44,029 nucleotides of DNA, taken from contig BFEA01000247.1 in assembly GCA_003427395.1 (NCBI GenBank), forward strand, positions 1,716,200-1,760,228. The letters run 5' to 3'. Position numbers and translations under genes: made by a program. Source of the stretch: Chara braunii. Taxonomy: Eukaryota > Streptophyta > Charophyceae > Charales > Characeae. Positions 36,059 to 44,029 of this stretch are shown in pieces (position 1 is the stretch's first letter; each line of letters opens with the position of its first letter). Under the pieces are notes generated by a model. That model saw only the letters and a program-made list of their open reading frames with translations, was not told where the DNA came from and made no database searches.

Positions 36059-36112
36059 TACCTTGTATGGGTTCATTTTCAGGGTGCGTTATGCGCGGGG
36101 GAAGACGGTAGT
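36059..36112 (+). mobile_element. Half copy of the CTACCGTC inverted-repeat MITE
   Basis: Contains TTCATTTTCAGGGTGCGTTA and ends GGGGGAAGACGGTAG, like the right ends of the elements at 36,977, 38,372 and 39,282. The left half is too diverged to place. Confidence 0.55.
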
Positions 36113-36146
36113 CTGTCACACTTTGTGAAGGCAGTGAGTGAACTAA

Positions 36147-36272
36147 GGGCCTCTCTCCACTACTCACCAAACGAATGTGCAGAAGGAGAATGAATCTTCC
36201 GCTAGAAATGGAAATATACATCGTCATATTTTTTTTTCTTTTGCGCATTTGTAGAGTAGTGCAGCGAGGCCC
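36147..36272. mobile_element. Tourist-like (PIF/Harbinger) MITE, 126 bp
   Basis: Terminal inverted repeats GGGCCTCTCTCCACTACTC and GAGTAGTGCAGCGAGGCCC match at 17 of 19 bases. TAA lies directly outside both ends. A TWA target duplication and a GGG/GGC-starting TIR are the hallmarks of PIF/Harbinger-type Tourist elements. It is non-coding and would need a transposase from elsewhere. Confidence 0.78.
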
Positions 36273-36420
36273 TAACTCGTCCCTAACTCGTCCCTGATGA
36301 TCGCACTTTTGATTGACAGTCCAGTGTGTCGGGATTATCATGATGATACTGTAATTGCCGAGAACAATGTGTAGCTGCATCTTTTGCGAGCTGGGAGTAC
36401 TACTTATCTCCGAATGAGGT

Positions 36421-36524
36421 CATTACCTTCGCCCGAATACGACTATTGTGCCTGTATTTAGACTGAAATATACCCAAAGTACAGCTCAAATGACCGTACG
36501 TTGTATTCGGGGCAAGGAATGTAG
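36421..36524 (+). mobile_element. Diverged copy of the CTACCGTC MITE family
   Basis: CATTACCTTCGCCCGAATAC and GTTGTATTCGGGGCAAGGAATG are inverted copies, and the second resembles the GTTGTGTTCGGGG...GGTAG end of its relatives. Confidence 0.5.
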
Positions 36525-36723
36525 TATTCTCATGGGTTCTCTTCTTGTTCGAACAGCATGCTCGCATGGGCATTTTTATCCTTGCCAAACGTATGTTGCA
36601 AGGCATGACCATTGCAATCATAGGGAAGGATATCTATCTTGCAAGATCAGGACCGGCGTTTTCCAATGGTTCCCACGTCACGATCTGTTTGGCTACCGTC
36701 GTTTCCGACGCAGGGACCTGGTA

Positions 36724-36881
36724 GGGCCTCGCTCCACTACACAGCACTCTCTATATGTATGTATGTATCTGGACCTCTTTAGCGTCCCGAAACATGGAAA
36801 CTGTTGGTCTCGTCCGAATGCACCTCCTGGTCTAGAGACCGTCCAAATGCATGTAGAATGTCGAGTAGTGGAGCGAGGCCC
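36724..36881. mobile_element. Second Tourist-like MITE, 158 bp
   Basis: Terminal inverted repeats GGGCCTCGCTCCACTAC and GTAGTGGAGCGAGGCCC match perfectly over 17 bases. They are flanked by GTA and TTA, a TWA-type duplication with one mutation. The inner sequence is unlike the 126-bp copy, so only the ends are shared. Confidence 0.75.
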
Positions 36882-36976
36882 TTATTTGGATGGCGATGAG
36901 ACCTGGGTTCTCGTTGACAGCGGCGATCTTCATTCTTGCTCAGCAGAATGCCGTGACGTGTGACAGAAGATGATGA

Positions 36977-37077
36977 CTACCGTCTTCCGCCGAACATAAC
37001 TATGAGCGTATCGGACCGGAAAGATAGAGGGAATACGTTCATGATCGGGGTGCGTTGTGTTCGAGGGAACGCGGTAG
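36977..37077. mobile_element. CTACCGTC MITE family, about 101-bp copy
   Basis: Ends CTACCGTCTTCCGCCGAACA and TGTTCGAGGGAACGCGGTAG are inverted copies (16 of 20). The centre has GTATCGGACCGGAAAGATAG, which recurs in the other copies. No clear target duplication is visible. Confidence 0.68.
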
Positions 37078-37544
37078 CTTGCTTGGATGAGGCGTGTAGC
37101 TTGTTGTTGGTGTGGTAAGGGCAGCGTCTGATGTGATGACTCCCTCTGGATTTGTGTCCTTGATGATGTGTATGGAGAGGAGTTGTCATGGCGCACGTTT
37201 CCTGTCCCGCACTTCCCTCCTTTTTTTCCCCCGACGACTGTGTCGAGAACGGCATAGGTGTCTCGTATTTAAGTAGCTAGCTAGTGCCACGTGGTCCTGT
37301 AGAGAGCGAGGTAGATGTATGTATGATATATACAGTATATATACAGTAACGACCCTGATGTCTGCAGCGTGTGTCGGCAGCCGTTTTGTAGTCCTCTATT
37401 GTTGAAATACCCTCCCTTGGTTCGTTGTCTGTCGCATGTGCTCTTTCGTGCGACTGAGATTTTCAATACCTTATATCGTGTCCCCTTCATTTTGGGAGCT
37501 CCTTGATCTCGTTTTTCGACCGCGCGAAGATCCTCTTTACTCCT

Positions 37545-37618
37545 TTTGGAAAGTAGATTTGAACTACTGACCTTACACTTATCAGGCGTATTCTCTAAAC
37601 CAACTGAGTTATAGGCCC
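37545..37618 (-). pseudogene. tRNA-Ile(GAU)-like relic of organellar type
   Basis: Read on the - strand: GGGCCTATAACTCAGTTGG, D stem CTC/GAG, anticodon stem TACGC/GTGTA with loop CTGATAA (anticodon GAU), and T arm AGTAG-TTCAAAT-CTACT. Nuclear plant tRNA-Ile uses AAU or UAU, whereas GAU is bacterial/organellar. The plastid gene normally has an intron, so a mitochondrial origin fits better. The 3' acceptor strand (TTCCAAA) does not pair with GGGCCTA, so it is not a working tRNA. Confidence 0.72.
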
Positions 37619-37694
37619 ATGCTTGGAAAGACTTGGAACTCTCAACACCCCCAAATCCGAGGTTTCGTGCTCTATCCAATTGAGCTACAGGCTC
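37619..37694 (-). pseudogene. tRNA-like relic, probably tRNA-Arg(UCG), directly before tRNA-Ile
   Basis: Read on the - strand: GAGCCTGTAGCTCAATTGGA, D stem GCTC/GAGC, anticodon arm CGAAA-CCTCGGA-TTTGG with anticodon UCG at the expected place, and T arm GAGAG/CTTTC with an 8-base loop. Position 33 is C instead of the usual T, and one anticodon-stem pair is broken, so it is decayed. It abuts the tRNA-Ile relic with no spacer, as in organellar gene clusters. Imperfect direct repeats (TTTACTCCTTTTGG near 37,536 and TTTACTCCCTCTGG near 37,710) flank the pair. Confidence 0.58.
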
Positions 37695-37804
37695 ATCATC
37701 AGTCGTCCTTTACTCCCTCTGGCTCATCAAGCAGGGTCTTGGCTACGGCTAAGAAGTAGCGCTCCGTTCGTACACTTGGCATCCTCCAGTTCTTCCACGT
37801 CCCT

Positions 37805-37835
37805 TAACTGGTGTTTTTTTTTTTTTTTTTTGGTC
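37805..37835. repeat. Poly-T run
   Basis: About nineteen T's, at 37,813-37,831. Confidence 0.9.
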
Positions 37836-38140
37836 CACATTTTCAGATTTTTCGGTTGTCGATGTCTTCCTGTTGGTTCCCGCGTGTCGCGTTTCGTATG
37901 ATGACGTCATCTTCATGGACACTCCCCTGTAGTGTCGAGGAGTGTTGAAGTCGGTTTCGACTGTTTTCTCTAAAGGGATGGTCGACGACGAGGCTCATCA
38001 TCGAACGAGTAGAGACACTTGGTAGATGATGGACCACCGGTATCCAAGGAGTGCAGCAAGACATGCGGGACACGGAATGCAGCGAGACATTCGGCGATTG
38101 AGGAAAGGCACGTCGTTGAAAAAGAAGATGTCGTGGGTCG

Positions 38141-38289
38141 AAAGTGGGCGTCCGGTCCTTCGGGACATCCGTTAAAATTGGACGATACAGAGAAGATTAG
38201 CATGGCCCCTGCGCTTTCAAGGAGGACACGCATAAATCGAGAAATGGTCCAAATTAAAGGAAAAAAAGAAAAAAAGTGGGCGTCCGGTC
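38141..38289 (+). mobile_element. Retroposition unit: U6 copy, A-rich tail, 17-bp target-site duplications
   Basis: The two 17-base duplications are identical, so the insertion is fairly young. The last three bases of the left duplication (GTC) coincide with the first bases of U6, so the true duplication may be 14 to 17 bases. Confidence 0.88.
38155..38254 (+). pseudogene. U6 snRNA retropseudogene
   Basis: Closely follows plant U6: the 5' hairpin GTCCTTCGGGACATCCGTTA, ACAGAGA box, ATTAGCATGGCCCCTGCGC, and 3' end AAATCGAGAAATGGTCCAAAT. Differences lie in the internal stem-loop region, with TTTC inserted after CTGCGC and GGAGGACACGC in place of GGATGACACGC. There is no T-run terminator; an A-rich tail (38,251-38,272) follows. 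Exact 17-base direct repeats AAAGTGGGCGTCCGGTC flank it at 38,141-38,157 and 38,273-38,289. There is no plant USE or TATA at the expected upstream positions. All this marks a LINE-mobilised copy of U6 RNA. Confidence 0.9.
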
Positions 38290-38371
38290 TATTTTTATTG
38301 TTATACTTAAAAATACCGAATTTGGTTAGTGCGAGAGGATTACTTGGGCGTATGTTTTGTTAATGTTTTTA

Positions 38372-38483
38372 GGACTGTTTCCCCTGAACACAACGCCCCC
38401 GGATAATGAATGTATACGAGCTATCTTTCGGGTTCGGCACACAGCCGTAATGAGGGTGCGTTGTGATCGGAGGAAGACGTTAG
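38372..38483. mobile_element. CTACCGTC MITE family, about 112-bp copy
   Basis: The left end GGACTGTTTCCCCTGAACAC followed by AACGCCCCC pairs with the right end GGGTGCGTTGTGATCGGAGG followed by AAGACGTTAG. The centre contains GAGCTATCTTTCGGGTTCGG, shared in reverse with the copy at 39.17 kb. Confidence 0.65.
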
Positions 38484-38496
38484 TGTATGAGCCACG

Positions 38497-38785
38497 AAGG
38501 GATGTCTTTGTTTGTGTTTGTTCTCTGGACAAGCGATGGTGGTTGGTTTGATAAGACAGACGTATCTGGTCACATAAAGATTCAGCGTATCATTTATTTT
38601 TCTTAGTTTTTTGTTCGTTTTTCTTGGTCTTTCGCTCTTCGCTGGCTTTGGTTTTCGATCGTCCGTTCTGACGTTTATTGGATAATAAAATTCATGGCAG
38701 TGGAATGTGTTCGTTCAGACGTCTGTCTTATCAAACCAACCACCATCGCTTGTCCAGAAAACAAACACAAACAAAGACATCCTTC
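38497..38785. repeat. Nearly perfect inverted repeat, about 64-bp arms and 155-bp loop
   Basis: The left arm (about 38,500-38,563: GATGTCTTTGTTTGTGTTTG ... GATAAGACAGACGT) and right arm (38,719-38,782) are reverse complements with one mismatch in 64 bases (TTCTCTGG against TTTTCTGG). The flanks pair partially for a few more bases. The loop is T-rich. It may be a young non-autonomous TIR element or an inverted duplication. A transcript would fold into a long hairpin of the kind processed to small RNAs in plants, but no promoter is seen. Confidence 0.88.
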
Positions 38786-39118
38786 TTGTGAGTTGTGTGT
38801 TAGGAATGTGTTTGTCTAATCAAGGGATCTTTTCTATGCATGCGTGTATTTGTGACAGTGAGCATTGTGCGGTCCTTGTAAGCATGCATTTTTTTGCAGT
38901 GAGCCTTACGTGCTCATTGGCCGGTCTTGTTCGACAGGAGGAGCAGGACAAGGAAAAAAGAGAAGAGGTTTCAGATTCCCTTTTCTTCTTTTGCCTTTCG
39001 TCATCGCTAGTTGTCTGTCGTTCTTTTTCTTCCGCAGTTGCTTTGCGAAACAGCTTTATTGGTTGTCACTGCGCGAGGATTTGTCGGGTTGGATCTTAGC
39101 GCTATGGATCGCTGTACA

Positions 39119-39232
39119 AGGTGCACCCTCGTGATGTCTGCATCGGACCCGAAAGAGGTGCTACCGTCTTCCCATGAACACGATGCACCCTCGTGATGAC
39201 TGCATCGAACCCGAAAGATAGCTTATATACAC
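39119..39232 (-). mobile_element. Partial, tandemly duplicated CTACCGTC MITE
   Basis: GCACCCTCGTGATGTCTGCA plus TCGGACCCGAAAGA at 39,121 is repeated at 39,185 as GCACCCTCGTGATGACTGCA plus TCGAACCCGAAAGA. The two are separated by a terminal GTGCTACCGTCTTCCCATGA. Two half-elements are joined. Confidence 0.6.
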
Positions 39233-39281
39233 ACCGCGAGCATTTGTGGGGTGGGAACTTTGCACTATCGCTGTACAAGGT

Positions 39282-39392
39282 GCTGCTGTCTTCCCCATGA
39301 ACACTCATTATACCCTCGCAATGACTGCATCGGAGTGGAAAGATAGCTTTTATACCATTCATTATCAGGGTGCGTTGTGTTCGGGTAGCAGT
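39282..39392. mobile_element. CTACCGTC MITE family, about 110-bp copy
   Basis: GCTGCTGTCTTCCCCATGAA at the left pairs with GTTGTGTTCGGGTAGCAG at the right. The centre has GGAAAGATAGCTTTTATACC. It lies 28 bases from the second U6-like sequence. Confidence 0.65.
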
Positions 39393-39420
39393 TGAGGTCT
39401 ACATGTGTTGGGTTCTTTTT

Positions 39421-39513
39421 GGACCATTTCTCGATTTATGCGTGTCATCCTTGCACCGAGGCCGTGCTAATATTCTCTGCATCTTTCCAATTTGAATGGA
39501 TGTCCCGAAGGAC
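39421..39513 (-). pseudogene. Second, more diverged U6 snRNA copy
   Basis: Read on the - strand: GTCCTTCGGGACATCC, then CAAATTGGAAAGATGCAGAG, then ATATTAGCACGG, then GTGCAAGGATGACACGCATA and ATCGAGAAATGGTCC. The key ACAGAGA box, which pairs with the 5' splice site, is changed to GCAGAGA. The stem GGCCCCTGCGC is changed to GGCCTCGGTGC. The 3' end is followed by AAAAAG rather than a T-run, and there is no TATA upstream. A pseudogene is therefore more likely than a variant U6. The direct repeats at its edges are too weak to call. Confidence 0.82.
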
Positions 39514-40450
39514 TATTCATGTTGTTTTTCGGTTGTTTCTTGTCTTTTGTTTCCCCTCGTTCTTGTTTTCGTTTGGTGCTACTGTTACTGCCTTGTTTTG
39601 TCGGGTTTTTTTTTTTTTTTTGCGAAAGTTTGTGTGGTGGTATTCAACCAGGTGGGAGGCGGCGTGGGGAGGGGTTATGGATGTTAGTGTGTCAGTATGC
39701 TGTGTTGTGGACGATGTACGTTCTTCTATCTACTGGATATGATGAGCATTCGCCAAGGTAGATTTGCAAAATTGATAGTTGCCTTGTATGTACGGACATT
39801 GATTCGATACGTACGGACGGTTGACAAGCTAGATCTCGAGGGGGTTGGGGCCTCTATACGGTCAGGACGCCGGTTATCAGGTCAGCCGGGTAAGCAAAAG
39901 GTTTGGGTCGGCAAGCATGCTGGCTGTGGTGGGCACAGGCAGAAGAGGGAAGGAACTAAGTATTTGGTTCCTTCGGCGGCTACCAAGCCTACGGCCACGG
40001 AGTACATGTAGGGGTTGCGGTGTGCTTTGGGATGTGGGCTTGGTGTATGAGTGCTTGCAGGCTAGGAGTTGCAGTGGAATCAAGACAGACTCTCACGCCC
40101 CAGTCATCCTTTGCTCTCTGTATTTGTCTATCCGTTTGTGCCTGTGTTTGAACAATTATTAGAACGCAAGGAGGTGGAGAAACATTTGTATTAGGAAAAA
40201 ATAGTATTATTAGAAAACAAGGAGCGAGACCTTGTCATTGGAATGAGGAGAAACCAGCAATCAATTGTAAGGAAGATCTTCTATCACCGTGTTGGTATTT
40301 GAATATGAAGTCTTTGACTTAAGTTTCACAGAATCTTCGTCAAAGCCATTAGTACATAAGACGTCTGATTGTGCTCTGCTGGTGGTTTAATTAATAATCT
40401 CGATGGCTCTTGGCGCCGGTGTTACTCTGTGACTGGCATGTGGCCATGAA
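39514..40450. other. No confident gene; one weak exon candidate
   Basis: 39,829-39,889 reads LDLEGVGASIRSGRRLSGQP and ends at a good donor (CCGG|GTAAGC-like), but the acceptor side lacks a pyrimidine tract. A poly-T run lies at about 39,607-39,620. Confidence 0.3.
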
Positions 40451-40566
40451 GCTTATTTTTCCCCCTTTCTGAAGAGCTCGGGTTTTGGATGGATGCGTAT
40501 ACACCTCTAAATATCCCTTTTCTGGAAAGCTTATTTTTTCCCCTTTCTGAAGAGCTCGGGTTTTGG
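40451..40566. repeat. 78-bp tandem duplication
   Basis: GCTTATTTTTCCCCCTTTCT plus GAAGAGCTCGGGTTTTGG at 40,451 is repeated at 40,529 with one shifted T/C. Confidence 0.88.
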
Positions 40567-40667
40567 GAAGGATTTTCTGGAAAGCCCTTTTCACTACTTG
40601 GCAGGTGAAGCGGAAGACGCATGGCATAACTTGGTTCTTTTTGCTTGCTGTTTTTTTTTTTTTGAAG

Positions 40668-40751
40668 GTGATGCATATAACTCGGATTACTCAGACGTTG
40701 GTTGCTCACCAATCCGGCGTTTCCCAGAGCACGCTGTCGACATTTTTGCAG
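40668..40751 (+). CDS. Candidate internal exon with helix-turn-helix-like sequence
   Basis: Classic splice signals flank an 84-base open segment: a thirteen-T tract and GAAG|GTG before it, TTGCAG|GTATGC after it, phase 0 at both ends. It encodes 28 residues including ITRITQTLVAHQSGVSQSTL and STFLQ. The pattern 'TQ..VA..SGVSQS.LS.FL' is that of the two central helices of HTH DNA-binding domains (Xre/homeobox-like). The parent gene is unknown. It lies on the same strand as the PHD gene, 7.8 kb past that gene's last placed exon, and could be part of it. Confidence 0.45.
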
Positions 40752-42410
40752 GTATGCTTCTGGAATAAGTAAAAGTAGATGCATAGCATGTGATCGAGGC
40801 AATAAAGGATCCTCAGACATGTATGAGATTGAATAAGCTTTGGACAATGGCAATCGGAGGGGTAAGGCTAGGGTAGGGGTAAGACCAAGGAGTAGTATCT
40901 CAATCAGGCTTAACCGAGCCAGGGGAGAGGGGGGTATATCCTTCCGAAGCGTGGGGTATACATCATGTACTTTCAATGACTTGGCGGTGGAAAAGTAACC
41001 GGACCGATGCTCCCCAGAATGGACAAGGATCACGGACCGTAAGGTCCTGGTTAAAAAAAAAAAGAAGAAAGAAAAAGAGATTGAATAATCTAACCTGTTG
41101 TTGGTCATCTATGTTTCTGATGAGGTTACCTTCTGACACTATGCCTCTTCGCACTGCCAAGGAGCAGAGGAGTGGACTGCCCGTTCATCCCTCTGTTACT
41201 AATGAAAAATAAGATATATATGTATTTTTTAATGAACTTTCTTTTTCTCGTTGAACAACTCTTCTGCAGAACATGACGCAGTTCCTTCCTCCTCCGTGGA
41301 ACTCTTTGGCTGTCCTTGTTGGTGAAATGTGGAAGGGATGAGTTGGTTGGGCGCTGTCACTGCTCCGCATCACTGTTCTGCCTCGCGGTTGTTGTCGGAC
41401 TGAGGTGTAGTCCCTTGTCTTTTGCGCCTTGTTGATCCTTCATTGCAATTTCTTTCTGGGCTGCGTTGGCAGCAGCTCATCTCCTTCAGCACTGGCAAAT
41501 CATTATAGTTAGGTCGTGTATGCCATACGGCTTCCCCAAGAATGATGCTCAACAGAAAAGGCAACTTCAAGCCTCTTTTGGAGCCTTAGGATTTCTTCCT
41601 CCCGATTGAGTGAGGTCACTCAAGGCTTTACGGCCTTGGGTGGAAGGAAACCATAGCGTCGGAATCCAGAGTCTTATCTTATTCTTCCTGTGATCTTGAT
41701 CTTTTCGAGTCCTCGGTTTCTCTTTGCCTTCCTTTGGCCCATCTTTTCCCTCTCCGCATCCGTGGCATCTTTGCCTCTTTTGTACAGTGTACAAGTGGGC
41801 CGTTATGGCACATGGGGCCCTACGCAGTGCACGCTCATCAATGTGGCAGGCCTTGTACCTCAGAGACACAGCAAAGGGAGAGCTGGATGAGCGAAAAAAA
41901 AGAGAAAAAAGAGAAACCGTGTGAAAAAAAGAGGAAGAACTGCACCGAGGAAGGCTAAAAGAGCGGCTTAAGTGTGCCTCGTGCTGTCTTCTCTTTTCTT
42001 CAGTTGTTTTGCAATTGCCGTCTCCCAGTTTATAGATATGTGTGGCAATATATAGTCATATATGATAATGGAGAATATAGGTAATGTACTGGATGTAGCA
42101 GCATGGTCGACGGTATATCAGGTTGGCTGTCTTTTTTTCACCGTTTTGCCAAAGGTGAAACGGAGTAGTGTGCCTGTAGACCGAGATGTCCTTCAGAGCT
42201 GCCAGCTTCTGCCGTATGCATCCAGTGGAGCGAGTCATTTCTTCCATTCGTAGATGGTTTGCTTCTTTGGCCAAACAGATTTGTAACTTGTTATATGGTA
42301 TTTTTATTAATTTGTTTGAGAATATTCTTGAAGGTAGACCTTGAATAGGTGTGGATGCTCTTGCTGTGTTTGCCACCACAATTGTGCAGTCCCCATTCCC
42401 CACATGTTGC
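40752..42410. other. No recognisable gene
   Basis: Unique-looking sequence with short frames. A Lys/Glu-rich frame near 41,880-41,958 follows an A/G-rich tract and is probably compositional. Confidence 0.4.
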
Positions 42411-42546
42411 ATGGGTAGCATTTTGATCCGGTGCCCTTTCTGAGCATGCAGCTGAGTAAATGGGCAGCGATGGGTAGCATTTTGATCCACAAGTGGATTC
42501 ATAGTGGCCTTTCTGAGCATGCAGCTGAGTAAATGGGCAGCGATGG
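42411..42546. repeat. 59/76-bp tandem duplication
   Basis: ATGGGTAGCATTTTGATCC occurs at 42,411 and 42,470. Both are followed by CCTTTCTGAGCATGCAGCTG plus AGTAAATGGGCAGCGATGG. The second copy has an extra stretch of about 16 bases (ACAAGTGGATTCATAG). Confidence 0.88.
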
Positions 42547-43120
42547 GGTATTGCGGGTCCTGAGTGAATTTACTTCCGGAGATTGTGGAAGCACTTCGAT
42601 GGCATGGCGCCGACCTCAAAGTAATTACGTTTTGGCACCAAATTTGACCGCTTTTCAAGCAACATTGGCAGCGAGTCCACTGTGGTGAGGACTAATCACC
42701 GTAGGTGGGGAAGTAAAGATGTATGCTCTAGTGATGCCCTGCGGTCTTCCTGCAGGTAGATTCCCTCGTCATGTTAGTGTTACACACCTCTTACGCTGTC
42801 TTGTGACCTGTGGAGCAGGAAGTCACCGCTGTTGATTGTTGTGCTACCCGCACTGCTTACCATACCAAGTATCTATCGCCAGCTCTGTGATAGGGGTATA
42901 TAGGGGTATATATGATCATGGATTATTTCTTGATCGGGCGATTCTCCCTTGAGCAGGCAGTGGCTTTTGTCCTCTGCTTCTACAATATATATTGTATATG
43001 TTTGTGACGATATATGTGTCAATAGTTCTGTGACAATATCGCGTGATTGTCCCAGGCAAGACACTACCGACAGTGTCGGGAAAACCGTCGTGGAGAACAT
43101 GTGGTCCCGTTACAGTGCCG
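42547..43120. other. No recognisable gene
   Basis: No supported coding or RNA feature. GGGGTATATA is repeated at 42,892-42,912. Confidence 0.4.
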
Positions 43121-43123
43121 GAT

Positions 43124-43223
43124 TTTCTTTTTCCACTTTTGCACGGGCCCTTTCTTTTTTTACTTTTGCGCGGGCCCAACACTGTCCGGCCTTTTGTTTT
43201 TCCACTTCCACGCGGGCCACACA
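43124..43223. repeat. Three imperfect tandem units, about 28-45 bp
   Basis: TTTTCTTTTTCCACTTTTGC plus ACGGGCCC, then TTTCTTTTTTTACTTTTGCG plus CGGGCCC, then TTTTGTTTTTCCACTTCCAC plus GCGGGCC. Confidence 0.75.
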
Positions 43224-43291
43224 TTGGCTTTCCCTTTTTAGTCGTTTGTGCTGCGGCTTCTGTTATCTTGGGTCCTTTGTGTCGTTTCATT

Positions 43292-43465
43292 GCGCACAGC
43301 TCTTTTTTTCTGGGTACACAGCAGCGTGCGACAAAATCTGATGGTCGAATAAGGAGAGGATGAGGAGCGGCGTGCGCAGCTCTTTTTTCTGGGAACACAG
43401 CAGGCCGTGTTTTGTTGCAGGTCGAAAGAGGTCGCATGGTGGAATAAGGGGAGGATGACGAGCAG
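43292..43465. repeat. About 82-bp tandem duplication
   Basis: GCGCACAGCTCTTTTTTTCT plus GGGTACACAGCAG at 43,292 and GCGCAGCTCTTTTTTCTGGG plus AACACAGCAG at 43,374. Both copies later contain GGTCGAATAAGGAGAGGATG or GGTGGAATAAGGGGAGGATG. Confidence 0.8.
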
Positions 43466-44029
43466 GAGGAGGTGGATGACGAACAGCAGGAGCTCGGGGG
43501 AGCGGGAGGAGGACTAGGGGGAGGAACGGGACAGGGATGAGATGATGGTTAGTGGCAGCATGAGAAGCGGGAGGAGAAGGGGGAAGTTGATGAGCAGGAC
43601 GACTGTGAACGGGAGGAGCACCATGAGGAGCGGGAGGAGAAAGGGGAAGACGACCAGTGGGAGGACAGTGAATGGGTGGAGCACCAGGAGGAGGGGGAAA
43701 GGGGAGGATGACGAGGGGGAGGAAGAGCGGGAGGAGGGCGAGGATGACGAACCTGGTAGGACGACTCCACGAGTGGCAGGAGTGAAAGGAGCAGGGGGAA
43801 GAGCAGGAGGAAGAGGAGCGTGCGGAGGGCGAGGACGACGGACCTGGCAGACTCCACGAGTGGCAGGAGTGAAAGGAGGGGGAAGAGCAGGAGGAGCGGG
43901 AGGGGGAGGAGGAGGGGGAGGGCAACGAACCTGAGGAGGACGAGCAGCAGGAGGACACCATAAGTGGCAGGAGTGAGGGGGAAGACGACCTTCGGGAGGA
44001 GGAGAGTGAATGGGTGGAGCACCAGGAGC
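43466..44029. repeat. GA/GGA-rich minisatellite running off the window edge
   Basis: Imperfect GAGGA/GGAGG units with longer repeated words: AGTGGCAGGAGTGAAAGGAG at about 43,781 and 43,858 (period about 77) and a diverged copy at about 43,963; GAATGGGTGGAGCACCAGGA at about 43,669 and about 44,007. Frames on both strands stay open only because of composition. Confidence 0.85.

Noticed and set aside
43287-44029. Long Ser/Pro/Leu-rich or Glu/Gly-rich frames at the right edge
   Set aside because: They are open on both strands because of the GGA-rich minisatellite; no domain is present.
1-44029. CRISPR array, bacterial defence system or viral insertion
   Set aside because: No short regular repeat-spacer array, operon structure or viral structural or replication gene was seen. 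The tandem arrays are eukaryotic satellites with diverged units and no unique spacers.

Overview
This is a eukaryotic nuclear window with few genes and many repeats. It looks like the green-plant lineage, and I would guess a charophyte alga such as Chara. Three things support that: two U6 snRNA-like sequences carry the plant-type 3' end (AAATCGAGAAATGGTCC); a PHD/extended-PHD gene most resembles the plant At1g77800-like family; and a tRNA-Ile(GAU)-like sequence has organellar character. Long microsatellites, a 905-base assembly gap and multi-kb introns fit a large, repeat-rich genome. The species itself is inference.

Layout. 1-0.5 kb is simple repeat. 0.52-0.82 kb is a probable tRNA-derived SINE. 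3.3-5.1 kb holds remains of transposon-like reading frames, including a gag-like one. 7,778-17,890 is a giant inverted repeat with TGTCGGTGCGAATA at both outer ends, about 3.1 kb of matched arm on each side of a 114-base spacer, and mirrored tandem arrays inside. The right arm holds 3.9 kb that the left arm lacks. A diverging satellite with a 31-base unit abuts the right end (17.9-18.7 kb). A three-exon gene of unknown function lies at 19.3-20.4 kb, and its second splice junction keeps frame well. 20.6-26.7 kb is microsatellite and minisatellite DNA plus the N gap.

The only confidently identified protein gene starts at 27.28 kb on the + strand. Exon 1 (27,280-28,585), exon 2 (31,466-31,551) and exon 3 (32,018-32,911) splice in frame to give a C4HC3 PHD finger followed by an extended PHD domain. 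This is the architecture of nucleosome/histone H3-reading chromatin proteins. The 3' end of the gene was not found. One well-spliced candidate exon at 40.67 kb encodes a helix-turn-helix-like segment and may belong to it or to another gene.

36-39.5 kb is a dense nest of small elements: two Tourist-like MITEs, a cluster of about 100-bp inverted-repeat elements, a pair of adjacent organelle-like tRNA relics, two U6-like sequences (one with A-rich tail and exact 17-base target-site duplications, so a retroposed pseudogene), and a nearly perfect 63/64-base inverted repeat. 40-44 kb has several local tandem duplications and ends in a GA-rich minisatellite. No bacterial-type operon, CRISPR array or virus was seen.
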